From Prevotellaceae bacterium UBA2738 (GTDB lineage: Bacteria > Bacteroidota > Bacteroidia > Bacteroidales > Bacteroidaceae): a DNA stretch of 32,836 bases. How positions within the stretch are numbered: position 1 is the stretch's first letter; each line of letters starts with the position of its first letter. The notes below the pieces were generated by a model, which did no database searches, had not been told where the DNA came from, and saw only the letters and a program-made list of their open reading frames with translations. Shown piece by piece: positions 13,748 to 22,181 of this stretch. The stretch covers positions 1 through 32,836 of the forward strand of contig DEJW01000031.1 in NCBI GenBank assembly GCA_002353585.1, read 5' to 3'. Both the position numbers and the translations under genes were made by a program.

Positions 13748-15016
13748 TTGAACCTTCCATTCTACATAGCGCGACATCTGTATAAGGAGGGCGACAACTC
13801 GGAGAAGGTCAGCAAACCTGCCATACGCATCGCCATGCTGGGCATCGCCATAGGCATCGCCGTGATGATAGTATCGGTATCGGTGGTGATGGGTTTCAAG
13901 CACTCCATAAGAGACAAGGTGGTAGGATTCGGCAGTCATATAGTAGTGTCAAACTACATGACCCTGCAGACGGCAGACCAGACACAACCTATCAACGCCT
14001 CGGACTCGGTGGTGAAGGTGCTGCGCGGAATAAAGGGTGTAAGACATGCTGAGCGATACTCGCAAAAACAGGGCGTGCTGAAGACTGATAAGGATTTCCT
14101 TGGAGTGATGTTCAAGGGCGTGGACGAGGGATATGATACCTCCTTCATAGCCAAGAATATAGTAGAGGGCAGAATGCCGAGGATGAGTGGTACGAAGAGC
14201 ACGAGGCAACTCGTGGTATCGAAGTCCATAGCCAACAAACTTCATCTGCATACGGGAAATAAGGTGTATGCCTACTTCCTTGGCGATGAAGACGTGAAAA
14301 CGAGAGTCTTTGAGGTGGCAGGAATATACCAGACCAACCTCACAAAGTATGACGATATATACTGCTTCGCCGACCTCTATACCATAAGCAAACTGAACGG
14401 GTGGACATGTTCGCCAGAGGAAGGACTGATGGAGGTAACGGGGTGTGAGTTGCTGATAAACGACTTTGACAGCCTCGACGTGGTGGAAGACAGAATCATC
14501 GACAACGTGAACAAAACGCTGGACAGCGAGGGAAATACCCTGTCGTCGCTCACCATAAAGGATATAAATCCGCAGATATTCTCATGGCTCGACCTGCTCG
14601 ACCTGAATGTGTGGATAATACTGGCACTAATGGTCTGCGTGGCTGTGTTCACCATGATTAGCGGACTGCTGATAATAATACTGGAACGCACCTCGGTGAT
14701 AGGACTGCTGAAAGCACTCGGCGCACGAAACGCTCTGGTGAGAAAGACATTCAGGTGGCTGGCTGTATTCATAGTGGTAAAAGGAATGCTGATAGGCAAC
14801 GTGCTCGGAATTGGATTGTGCCTGCTGCAACAATATACCGGTTTAGTGAAACTTGATGCTGAGACTTACTACGTGGCAGAAGTGCCAATAGAGATAAACT
14901 GGGGCATGATACTGTTGCTCAATGTGGCAACCTTGCTGATATGTGTGGCATCACTGGTATTGCCAAGTTTATTCGCATCAAAGGTGAATCCTGCACAGGT
15001 GATAAGAATAGAATAA
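13748..15016 (+). CDS. LolC/LolE-like ABC transporter permease
   Basis: The 422-residue protein has the layout of lipoprotein-releasing permeases: one membrane helix near 26-50 (MLGIAIGIAVMIVSVSVVMGF), a large periplasmic MacB-type domain (about 55-280), and three C-terminal helices of the FtsX domain (about 283-310, 335-360, 382-408). The known role of the family is to pass outer-membrane lipoproteins from the inner membrane to LolA. The start is a TTG (13748), because the peptide MNLPFYIARHLY is the usual N-terminus. That codon lies in a TGAACTCTTGAACC repeat word. The ATPase partner is not in the window. Confidence 0.82.
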   Translation: MNLPFYIARHLYKEGDNSEKVSKPAIRIAMLGIAIGIAVMIVSVSVVMGFKHSIRDKVVGFGSHIVVSNYMTLQTADQTQPINASDSVVKVLRGIKGVRHAERYSQKQGVLKTDKDFLGVMFKGVDEGYDTSFIAKNIVEGRMPRMSGTKSTRQLVVSKSIANKLHLHTGNKVYAYFLGDEDVKTRVFEVAGIYQTNLTKYDDIYCFADLYTISKLNGWTCSPEEGLMEVTGCELLINDFDSLDVVEDRIIDNVNKTLDSEGNTLSSLTIKDINPQIFSWLDLLDLNVWIILALMVCVAVFTMISGLLIIILERTSVIGLLKALGARNALVRKTFRWLAVFIVVKGMLIGNVLGIGLCLLQQYTGLVKLDAETYYVAEVPIEINWGMILLLNVATLLICVASLVLPSLFASKVNPAQVIRIE

Positions 15017-15071
15017 AAACGCAAATAGGCGTTCGACGTATATAATAATATATAAGGTACATTAAATATAA

Positions 15072-18000
15072 ATGGGAAAGAAATTTACTGAACATAAAGG
15101 TCTGAATCTTGTTGAGACCAATAATGCAGTACTTGCAGAATGGGAGAAGAATGACGTCTTCCATAAAAGTATAACCGAGAAGGAAGGCTGTCCGCAGTTT
15201 ATCTTCTTCGAGGGACCTCCTTCAGCTAACGGTCACCCAGGTATTCACCACGTGATGGGTCGTACCATTAAAGATACATTCCTGCGCTACAAGACCATGA
15301 AGGGTTATCAGGTGAAGCGTAAGGCAGGATGGGACACCCATGGACTGCCTGTGGAACTGTCAGTAGAGAAATCACTCGGAATAACCAAAGAGGATATAGG
15401 TAAGAAGATAAGCGTTGACGACTATAATGACGCTTGCCGTAAGAATGTCATGATGTACACCAACGAGTGGACACAGCTGACAAACAAGATGGGTTACTGG
15501 GTGGACCTTGAACATCCTTATATAACATACGACAACAAATATATAGAGAGTCTGTGGTATCTGTTGAAGCAGCTCTATAATAAGGACCTGCTGTATAAGG
15601 GCTACACCATACAGCCTTATTCGCCTGCAGCAGGAACAGGACTGTCTTCGCACGAGTTGAACCAGCCTGGCTGTTATCGTGACGTGAAGGATACTACCGT
15701 TACGGCACAGTTTAAGGTGACGGACGAATCAGCACTCGGTATTGCTGCAAACGGCTTATCTCTCTACGTGCTTGCGTGGACCACAACCCCTTGGACTCTG
15801 CCTTCAAATACAGCTCTTTGTGTAGGTCCGAAGATAGAGTATGTTGCCGTAAAGGGTAACAATCCATACACTAACGAGGAGGCTATATACATCATAGCAG
15901 AATCAAGACTGAGCGCATATTTCCAACCAGAGAAAGATGAGGAAGGAAATGTAACGAAAGAAATAGAAATCCTGTGGCGCGGTATGGGTAAAGACCTCGT
16001 AGGTCTGCATTACCAGCAGTTGATGCCTTGGGTTAAGCCTTCAGCACTTGAGGGCGATAAGATAGTAGTGAAGGAACAGGACGCTTTCCGCGTAATTCCT
16101 GGTGACTACGTAACGACTGAAGACGGTACAGGTATCGTGCACATCGCTCCTACATTTGGTGCCGATGATGCCAAGGTGGCTAAGGATGCAGGCATACCTT
16201 CACTCTTCATTCTCGATAAGGCAGGCGATACTCGTCCTATGGTTGACTTCCAGGGAAAGTATTTCGTGAAGGACGATATAGACCCTGAGTTCCTCAGTCT
16301 TTGTGTAAACGAAAGTTACTGGAAGCATTCAGGCGATTACGTAAAGAATGCTTACGACCCTAAATATAATGTTGACGGAAAATATGACGAGAAGGCTGCC
16401 AACAAGGATATGGACCTCAACGTCGTCATCTGTCTTGAGATGAAAGAAGAGGGTACAGCATTCAAGATAGAGAAGCACGTGCACAACTACCCACACTGCT
16501 GGCGTACAGACAAACCTGTGCTCTATTATCCTTTGGACTCTTGGTTCATCCGTTCTACGGCAAAGAAAGACCGTATGTTTGAACTCAACAAGACCATCAA
16601 CTGGCACCCGGAGTCAACAGGCTCAGGACGTTTCGGTAAGTGGCTTGAAAACCTGAACGACTGGAACCTCTCACGTTCACGCTATTGGGGTACACCATTA
16701 CCTATCTGGCGTAACCGCGATACTAAGGAAGAGATATGTATAGGCAGTCTGGAAGAACTCTATAACGAGATAGAGAAGGCTGTAAAGGCTGGCGTGATGG
16801 AGACTAATCCGTTGAAAGATAAGGGTTTTGTGCCAGGCGACATGAGTCAGGAGAATTATGACCGCATAGATATCCACCGTCCATACGTTGACTATATCAA
16901 ACTCGTGGGTAAGGACGGTAGTGTGCTGACACGTGAACTGGACCTTATCGACGTTTGGTTCGATTCAGGTGCTATGCCTTATGCTCAGGTTCACTATCCA
17001 TTTGAGAATAAGGAACTGATAGATAATAATATCGCCTTCCCAGCAGACTTCATAGCAGAGGGTGTGGATCAGACACGTGGATGGTTCTTTACGCTTCATG
17101 CTATTGGTACTATGGCGTTTGACAGTGTTGCATTCAAGAACGTGATATCTAACGGACTGGTGCTCGACAAGAACGGCATAAAGATGTCAAAGCGTCTGGG
17201 CAACGTGATAGATCCGTTTGCGTGTATCGGTACTTACGGAACAGATGCCGTACGTTGGTACATGGTTACAAACTCAAGTCCGTGGGATAACCTCTCGTTC
17301 GACCCAGACGGAGTGAAGGAAGTGACATCAAGTTTCTTCATCAAACTCTATCAGGCATACTCTTTCTTCACCCTCTATGCTAATGTTGACGGCTTTGAGT
17401 ATAAGGAGGCTGATATAGAATACAGCAAGCGTCCTGACTTTGACCGTTGGCTGTTGTCAGAACTCAACACACTGGTGAAGGATGTGGACAAGTATCTTGC
17501 TGATTATGACGTGACACCAGCAGGACGTCTGATACAGAACTTCGTTATTGACAAACTGTCTAACTGGTACATACGTCTTAACAAGAAACGTTTCTGGGGT
17601 GGAGGAATGACTGAGGACAAACTGTCAGCATACCAGACTCTATATACATGTATAGAGACCGTAGCACGACTGATAGCTCCTATCTCTCCATTCTATGCAG
17701 ACCAGTTGTTCAAGGACCTTAACGAAGTGACAAAACGAGATGAGTCTATCAGCGTACACCTCGCCAAGTTCCCAGAGGCAAATGTGTCATATATAGACAC
17801 AGAACTGGAGCAGGCTATGCAGGTGGCTATGCAGGTTACTTCTATGGTACTCTCTCTGCGTAAGAAAGTGAAGATACCTGTAATACAGGCTCTGCAGACA
17901 ATCTCTATACCTGCTGGTGATGCACTCCTGCGCAGTCGTATAGAGCGTATGAGTAACGTGATACTTGCCGAGACCAACGTCAAGGAACTCTCATTCATAG

Positions 18001-18542
18001 AAGAGGGCTCAGGCATGCAGCTCGTCAAGAAGGTGAAGTGTAACTTCCGAGTGATGGGTAAGAAGTTTGGCAAACTCATGAAGGACGTGAATAACGCCGT
18101 TCTTGCCATGAGCCAGGAACAGATAGCATCACTCGAGGCTAATGGCAGCATCAACCTCACAGCTGCAGGTCAGGAAGTAACAGTTGAGGCTGCTGACGTA
18201 GAGATAATATCTGAGGACATCCCAGGATGGACCATAGCACAGGAAGGCACTATAACAGTGGCTCTTGACATAGAGATAACACCAGAACTGAAGAACGAAG
18301 GTATGGCACGACTAATCATCAAGCGCATACAGTCGCTCAGAAAGGATTCTGGCTTCGAGATAACCGATCGCATCAACGTAGTTTTGGAAAGCAAACCAGA
18401 ACTGGAGGAAGCTGTAAAGGCATTTGGCAACCATATATCTTCACAGGTATTGGCTAACAGCCTAACCTTTGGTGATGCTTCTAAGGGCTCTGAGCAGGAG
18501 TTTGGCGAGCTGACGGCTAAGGTGCTTATAACCAAGAACTAA
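15072..18542 (+). CDS. ileS: Isoleucyl-tRNA synthetase, long type with GIHH signature
   Basis: This 1156-residue class I synthetase charges tRNA-Ile. The catalytic signature normally read as HIGH is GIHH here (residues 57-60, in NGHPGIHHVMGR), and the second signature is KMSKR at 704-708. WTTTPWTLPSNTAL near 237-250 belongs to the CP1 editing domain that removes Val-tRNA-Ile. GAMPYAQVHYPF and DQTRGWFFTLHA are typical IleRS segments. The length and C-terminal domain fit the eukaryote-like IleRS2 type. In that type an exchange of the first and third signature residues (GXHH) is known to go with very high mupirocin resistance. It starts a housekeeping run, 55 bases after the permease gene. Confidence 0.95.
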   Translation: MGKKFTEHKGLNLVETNNAVLAEWEKNDVFHKSITEKEGCPQFIFFEGPPSANGHPGIHHVMGRTIKDTFLRYKTMKGYQVKRKAGWDTHGLPVELSVEKSLGITKEDIGKKISVDDYNDACRKNVMMYTNEWTQLTNKMGYWVDLEHPYITYDNKYIESLWYLLKQLYNKDLLYKGYTIQPYSPAAGTGLSSHELNQPGCYRDVKDTTVTAQFKVTDESALGIAANGLSLYVLAWTTTPWTLPSNTALCVGPKIEYVAVKGNNPYTNEEAIYIIAESRLSAYFQPEKDEEGNVTKEIEILWRGMGKDLVGLHYQQLMPWVKPSALEGDKIVVKEQDAFRVIPGDYVTTEDGTGIVHIAPTFGADDAKVAKDAGIPSLFILDKAGDTRPMVDFQGKYFVKDDIDPEFLSLCVNESYWKHSGDYVKNAYDPKYNVDGKYDEKAANKDMDLNVVICLEMKEEGTAFKIEKHVHNYPHCWRTDKPVLYYPLDSWFIRSTAKKDRMFELNKTINWHPESTGSGRFGKWLENLNDWNLSRSRYWGTPLPIWRNRDTKEEICIGSLEELYNEIEKAVKAGVMETNPLKDKGFVPGDMSQENYDRIDIHRPYVDYIKLVGKDGSVLTRELDLIDVWFDSGAMPYAQVHYPFENKELIDNNIAFPADFIAEGVDQTRGWFFTLHAIGTMAFDSVAFKNVISNGLVLDKNGIKMSKRLGNVIDPFACIGTYGTDAVRWYMVTNSSPWDNLSFDPDGVKEVTSSFFIKLYQAYSFFTLYANVDGFEYKEADIEYSKRPDFDRWLLSELNTLVKDVDKYLADYDVTPAGRLIQNFVIDKLSNWYIRLNKKRFWGGGMTEDKLSAYQTLYTCIETVARLIAPISPFYADQLFKDLNEVTKRDESISVHLAKFPEANVSYIDTELEQAMQVAMQVTSMVLSLRKKVKIPVIQALQTISIPAGDALLRSRIERMSNVILAETNVKELSFIEEGSGMQLVKKVKCNFRVMGKKFGKLMKDVNNAVLAMSQEQIASLEANGSINLTAAGQEVTVEAADVEIISEDIPGWTIAQEGTITVALDIEITPELKNEGMARLIIKRIQSLRKDSGFEITDRINVVLESKPELEEAVKAFGNHISSQVLANSLTFGDASKGSEQEFGELTAKVLITKN

Positions 18543-18577
18543 ATCAAAATTATATATCAAACTAAAAAAACATTACT

Positions 18578-18961
18578 ATGGCAGAAATTAAAAAGCGCTA
18601 CAGTGACGAGGATCTTGCAGAATTCAAGCAGATCATTGATGAGAAGTTGGAACGTGCCCGTAAGGACTATTCTGACATGATGAAGCAGCTCCGCAACGAT
18701 GAAGGAAATGATGTGGCTGACACATCGCCTACATACAAGGTGCTGGAGGAGGGTTCTACAACACAGAACCGTGCCGAGATACTTGTGTTGGCAGAGCGTC
18801 AGCAGAAGTTTATCAAGGGACTGGAACAGGCTCTCATCCGTATTCAGAATAAGACCTACGGCATAGACCGTATGACAGGTGAGTTGATACCAAAGGAGCG
18901 CCTTCGTGCTGTTCCTCACGCAACTCTCTCTGTAGAGTCAAAGATGAAGAAGAACCACTAA
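18578..18961 (+). CDS. TraR/DksA-family protein without zinc cysteines
   Basis: The 127-residue protein matches the small DksA/TraR-like protein usually found after ileS in Bacteroidota: a charged coiled-coil part (about 10-50), then a middle segment (DVADTSPTYKVLEEG), and the C-terminal YGIDRMTGELIPKERLRAVPHAT. DksA binds the RNA polymerase secondary channel and uses a C4 zinc finger. Relatives have YGIC at the position where this protein has YGID, and there is no cysteine in the whole protein. The fold may be kept without metal. It sits between ileS and lspA on the same strand. Confidence 0.85.
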   Translation: MAEIKKRYSDEDLAEFKQIIDEKLERARKDYSDMMKQLRNDEGNDVADTSPTYKVLEEGSTTQNRAEILVLAERQQKFIKGLEQALIRIQNKTYGIDRMTGELIPKERLRAVPHATLSVESKMKKNH

Positions 18962-18976
18962 GCAAAGGTTGAAATA

Positions 18977-19618
18977 TTGACAAAGACGGAAAGTTGTAAA
19001 AAAGGGGCTCTGTTGAGTCTTATGGTATTGGCACTACTCGTTATTGACCAGATAATTAAAATTCAGGTTAAGACGAGTATGTGTCTGCATGAGAGCATTA
19101 GGGTTACCGACTGGTTTTACATATCATTTATTGAGAATAACGGCATGGCTTATGGCATGTCGTTTATTCCCAAACCATTGCTTACATCATTCCGCTTTGT
19201 TGCCTGCTGTTTCCTTGTGTGGTATATACGTAAGGAGATAAAGGCAGGGGCGCGTACTATGTGGCTCGTCCTGTTGTCACTTGTGCTTGCAGGTGCGGCT
19301 GGTAATTTGATAGATTGTATGTTCTATGGCTTGATGTTCTCAGGTTCATCATCCTATTACACATCTTTCTTCGTGCCGTTCGGAACTGGCTATGCACCGT
19401 TTCTTGAGGGAAGGGTAGTGGATATGTTCTATTTCCCCCTCATCGTGACAACGTATCCTGACTGGTTCCCATTCTATGGCGGTCAACCCTATATCTTCTT
19501 CTCTCCAGTATTCAACTTCGCTGATGCTTGCATCTCAGTAAGCGTGATTGCTATAATACTGTTTTGCAGAAAAGAGTTGTTGTTGCTTAATAAACAACTG
19601 AATGAAAAGGCTCAGTAG
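18977..19618 (+). CDS. lspA: Signal peptidase II
   Basis: The 213-residue inner-membrane aspartic peptidase cuts the signal peptide from prolipoproteins. Four membrane helices are visible (about 13-32, 66-84, 93-115, 180-200). The family motifs are ENNGMAYG (usually ENPGMAFG), AGNLIDCMFYG (the first catalytic Asp; the usual Arg after it is Cys) and FNFADACISVSV (the second catalytic Asp). An insertion of about 40 residues lies between the last two motifs, as in other Bacteroidota. The start is a TTG, because there is no ATG in frame near the conserved N-terminus. It overlaps the next gene by 17 bases. Confidence 0.9.
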   Translation: MTKTESCKKGALLSLMVLALLVIDQIIKIQVKTSMCLHESIRVTDWFYISFIENNGMAYGMSFIPKPLLTSFRFVACCFLVWYIRKEIKAGARTMWLVLLSLVLAGAAGNLIDCMFYGLMFSGSSSYYTSFFVPFGTGYAPFLEGRVVDMFYFPLIVTTYPDWFPFYGGQPYIFFSPVFNFADACISVSVIAIILFCRKELLLLNKQLNEKAQ

Positions 19619-20423
19619 CATACTCTTCATAGTATATGCCCTTGTAGCATGTCGTCCAGGCATTCCGTCGGATGTATTGTCTGAGGGCGATATGGTGGAT
19701 ATATTATACGATATCCATATAGCTCAGGCAATGGCTGAAACTCATGAGGGACTGAAAGATGGGAAGGATGTGGTGGCATTACGCTCTGCCATACTCAAGA
19801 AATATGATGTCACTCCAGAGGAATATGAACGCTCTTACCTTTTCTATTGCAGTAATGCAGAATACCTGCAAGAAATATATAATGACCTTTCAGACAGGAT
19901 AAGAGATAACGTATTAGCTGCTGGCGGTAAGATTCAGGGAATAGAAACAGAAGAGGCTGATTCGGCAAATGTGTGGAACCAGGTGCCATACATAATACTG
20001 ATGGATAATACACCTTACAACAAGATGTCATTCTCAGTGTCGCCTGACTCTACATTCAGGAATGATGATCGCATCAACTTGCAGTATGACGCCCAGACTA
20101 TAGTGCAGGACGGCTCATGTGACGTGGTGGCTTGCATGAATGTGTTTTATGGGGATAGCATAGTGACTCAGACAACTCATATCACCAGTAACGGCAGAGG
20201 TGTGCTGACAGTCAGCGGAAAGTCTGACCAGAGGAAAATAAGCAAGATTAACGGCTTCTTCATTCTTTCGCCGAACACATCTTCACAGGAAGGTGCTATG
20301 CCATTCAGACTTGTAGTGCTGAGTAGGATTAAGTTACTTCATCTCAACAATAATATAAACAAACAGAATGAACAAGGAACAGGAATTGCTTCGCAAGAAG
20401 AGTCCAGTGCAGATCAAGAATAA
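19602..20423 (+). CDS. DUF4296 lipoprotein
   Basis: The 273-residue protein has a lipoprotein signal with lipobox LVAC (Cys17). Residues 25-110 (DMVDILYDIHIAQAMAETHEG, then KYDVTPEEYERSYLFYCSN) are the helical DUF4296 domain. The rest is beta-rich and less conserved. The domain's function is not known. It follows lspA with a 17-base overlap, in line with the usual Bacteroidota gene order, and its own 3' end overlaps the smpB start by 56 bases in another frame. Confidence 0.82.
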   Translation: MKRLSSILFIVYALVACRPGIPSDVLSEGDMVDILYDIHIAQAMAETHEGLKDGKDVVALRSAILKKYDVTPEEYERSYLFYCSNAEYLQEIYNDLSDRIRDNVLAAGGKIQGIETEEADSANVWNQVPYIILMDNTPYNKMSFSVSPDSTFRNDDRINLQYDAQTIVQDGSCDVVACMNVFYGDSIVTQTTHITSNGRGVLTVSGKSDQRKISKINGFFILSPNTSSQEGAMPFRLVVLSRIKLLHLNNNINKQNEQGTGIASQEESSADQE

Positions 20424-20847
20424 GAAAGCTGCATTCGACTATTTCTTTGTTGATACATATACGGCAGGCATAGTGCTCACGGGTACAGAGATAAAGAGTA
20501 TCCGTATGGGCAAGGCGTCGCTTGTTGATACGTTCTGTTATATTCATAATGGCGAGATATGGGTTAAGGGCATGAACATAAGTCCTTATTTTTATGGTTC
20601 ATATAATAATCACGAGGCTCGCAGAGACCGTAAACTTCTGCTTAACAAACGCGAGATTCACCATCTTACCGAAGATACTAAGGCCGTAGGCTATACCATA
20701 GTGCCCATCCTGCTATTCATAGACGACAAGGGTAGGGCAAAACTCGATATAGCCTTGTGTAAAGGTAAGAAGGAATATGATAAGCGTGAGACGTTAAAAC
20801 TCAAGCAAGACAAGAGAGAGATGGATCGTGCTATCAAGCACTATTAA
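20368..20847 (+). CDS. smpB: SsrA-binding protein SmpB
   Basis: The 159-residue protein is the tmRNA partner that lets stalled ribosomes be rescued. Family marks are the OB-fold segments NKKAAFDYFFVDTYTAGIVL, GTEIKSIRMGKASLVD, NHEARRDRKLLL and the basic C-terminal tail GKKEYDKRETLKLKQDK. The length fits the family. The start lies 56 bases before the end of the DUF4296 gene, an unusually long overlap. The ATG at 20368 fits other SmpB N-termini, although an internal start near SPVQIKNKKA could not be excluded. Confidence 0.95.
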   Translation: MNKEQELLRKKSPVQIKNKKAAFDYFFVDTYTAGIVLTGTEIKSIRMGKASLVDTFCYIHNGEIWVKGMNISPYFYGSYNNHEARRDRKLLLNKREIHHLTEDTKAVGYTIVPILLFIDDKGRAKLDIALCKGKKEYDKRETLKLKQDKREMDRAIKHY

Positions 20848-20861
20848 TAAGCAAAACTCCT

Positions 20862-21461
20862 GTGCCAACACTTCTCGACAATGCAGTAAACCAGATATCC
20901 CGACTGCCTGGGATAGGACGCAAGACAGCCTTGCGTCTGGTGCTCCACATGCTTCGTCAGGACCAGGAGGATGTTACAGCCCTTGCTGATGCCTTGACTA
21001 TTCTGCGTCGAGATGTAAAATATTGCAAGATATGCTATAACATTTCAGATACGGATGTCTGTCCCATTTGCTCAGATAAACGTCGTGATGCTACTACTAT
21101 ATGTGTAGTGGAAAACATACAGGATGTCTTGGCTATTGAACAGACCCAGCAGTATAATGGACTATATCATGTGTTAGGTGGAGTGATATCGCCAATGGAC
21201 GGAATAGGACCTAACGATATAAAGATTAACGAACTCGTAGATAGAATTTCAGGCAACGAGGTCAAAGAGGTTATCTTTGCTCTGTCAAGCACTATGGAGG
21301 GAGACACTACCAATTTCTATATATCACGCAGGCTACAAGCTTTTCCTGAGCTTAAACTTTCAGTAATAGCTCGTGGCATCAGCGTTGGTGATGAACTGCA
21401 ATATACAGATGAGGTGACACTGGGTCGCTCCATACTTAACAGAACACCAATGAATAACTAA
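20862..21461 (+). CDS. recR: Recombination protein RecR
   Basis: The 199-residue protein acts with RecO to load RecA at gaps. It has an N-terminal helix-hairpin-helix (SRLPGIGRKTALRLVLHML), a C4 zinc finger at about 54-69 (CKICYNISDTDVCPICSD), a Toprim domain with the conserved acids (VVENIQDVLAIE) and GLYHVLGGVISPMDGIGP. The start is GTG at 20862, since the conserved N-terminus begins there and the smpB stop is only 14 bases upstream. Its stop is directly followed by the heptad repeat. Confidence 0.95.
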   Translation: MPTLLDNAVNQISRLPGIGRKTALRLVLHMLRQDQEDVTALADALTILRRDVKYCKICYNISDTDVCPICSDKRRDATTICVVENIQDVLAIEQTQQYNGLYHVLGGVISPMDGIGPNDIKINELVDRISGNEVKEVIFALSSTMEGDTTNFYISRRLQAFPELKLSVIARGISVGDELQYTDEVTLGRSILNRTPMNN

Positions 21462-21464
21462 CTG

Positions 21465-21534
21465 TGAATTATGAACTATGAACTATGAACTATGAACTAT
21501 GAATTATGAACTATGAACTATGAATTATGAACTA
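21465..21534. repeat. Ten heptad repeats TGAACTA/TGAATTA ending on a start codon
   Basis: Ten consecutive 7-bp units (seven TGAACTA, three TGAATTA). The start codon of the DMP19 gene (21527) lies at the junction of units 9 and 10. Confidence 0.9.
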
Positions 21535-22033
21535 TAACATTACCATACCCGATACAGAACTGCGAAAGGCAGCATCAGAAGGCTCAGAAGCTTTCCTTAA
21601 CCTTGTTATTGACGAGACACGAAAGGCGATAGGTGGTGAACTGACTGCTGAAAATATGGCGCAGATGTCAAGCGACCAGATAACGCTCGTGGGTTATGCT
21701 ATCTTGAGAGATGAAGTGATGGATGGAGGTTTTATCCAACTTATATATAATGGTTATGCCCCGTTCTTCTTCCGTAATCCCTTTGATGCAGCAGTGCGTA
21801 ACTGGGGATTGGTTGACCTTTGTCGCCTGATACGTAAGGTAAAAAAACAGTACATCCGCTACAGGGAGGAGATAGAACATCCTATGACCGATGAGGAGTT
21901 TATGGCGCTTTACGAACAGTTGCCAGCGTTTGAAGATTTTGATGATGAATTTGTTACCAACGAGGAGCAATGGACTAATCAGGTAGCAGAGTATGTTGAT
22001 AACCATCTGACGGACTTTATAAAAATCAGTTAG
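21527..22033 (+). CDS. DMP19-family (DUF4375) protein
   Basis: The 168-residue acidic protein has the DMP19/DUF4375 core GGFIQLIYNGYAPFFFRNPFDA and the following NWGLVDLCRLI (about 66-102). Neisseria DMP19 is a DNA mimic that binds a repressor; whether the Bacteroidota members do this is not known. The start codon and second and third codons (ATGAACTAT) are the last unit of a heptad repeat, so the N-terminus MNYN is repeat-derived. The high acidity (many D and E at the C-terminus) suits DNA mimicry. Confidence 0.8.
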   Translation: MNYNITIPDTELRKAASEGSEAFLNLVIDETRKAIGGELTAENMAQMSSDQITLVGYAILRDEVMDGGFIQLIYNGYAPFFFRNPFDAAVRNWGLVDLCRLIRKVKKQYIRYREEIEHPMTDEEFMALYEQLPAFEDFDDEFVTNEEQWTNQVAEYVDNHLTDFIKIS

Positions 22034-22106
22034 AGTATTGACTAGTTAAAAAAAAATAAAAAGCAACATACTTGGGCTTATCTTTTGCCTTTTGAACTCA
22101 TCAGCT

Positions 22107-22137
22107 TTTGAACTCTTGAACTTTTTTTGTAACTTTG
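22107..22137 (+). promoter_or_regulatory. Promoter of the scaffold-GGGtGRT operon
   Basis: TTTG at 22107-22110, 19-base spacer, TAACTTTG at 22130-22137. The upstream box is part of a TTTTGAACTCTTGAAC repeat word. Confidence 0.6.
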
Positions 22138-22181
22138 TAGGGAATTTTATTCGAACTTTATTTATTAACAAAACACTTAAT

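Noticed and set aside
22092..22181. 30-codon N-terminal extension of the scaffold protein
   Set aside because: The -33 and -7 promoter boxes lie inside it and the family N-terminus begins at 22182.
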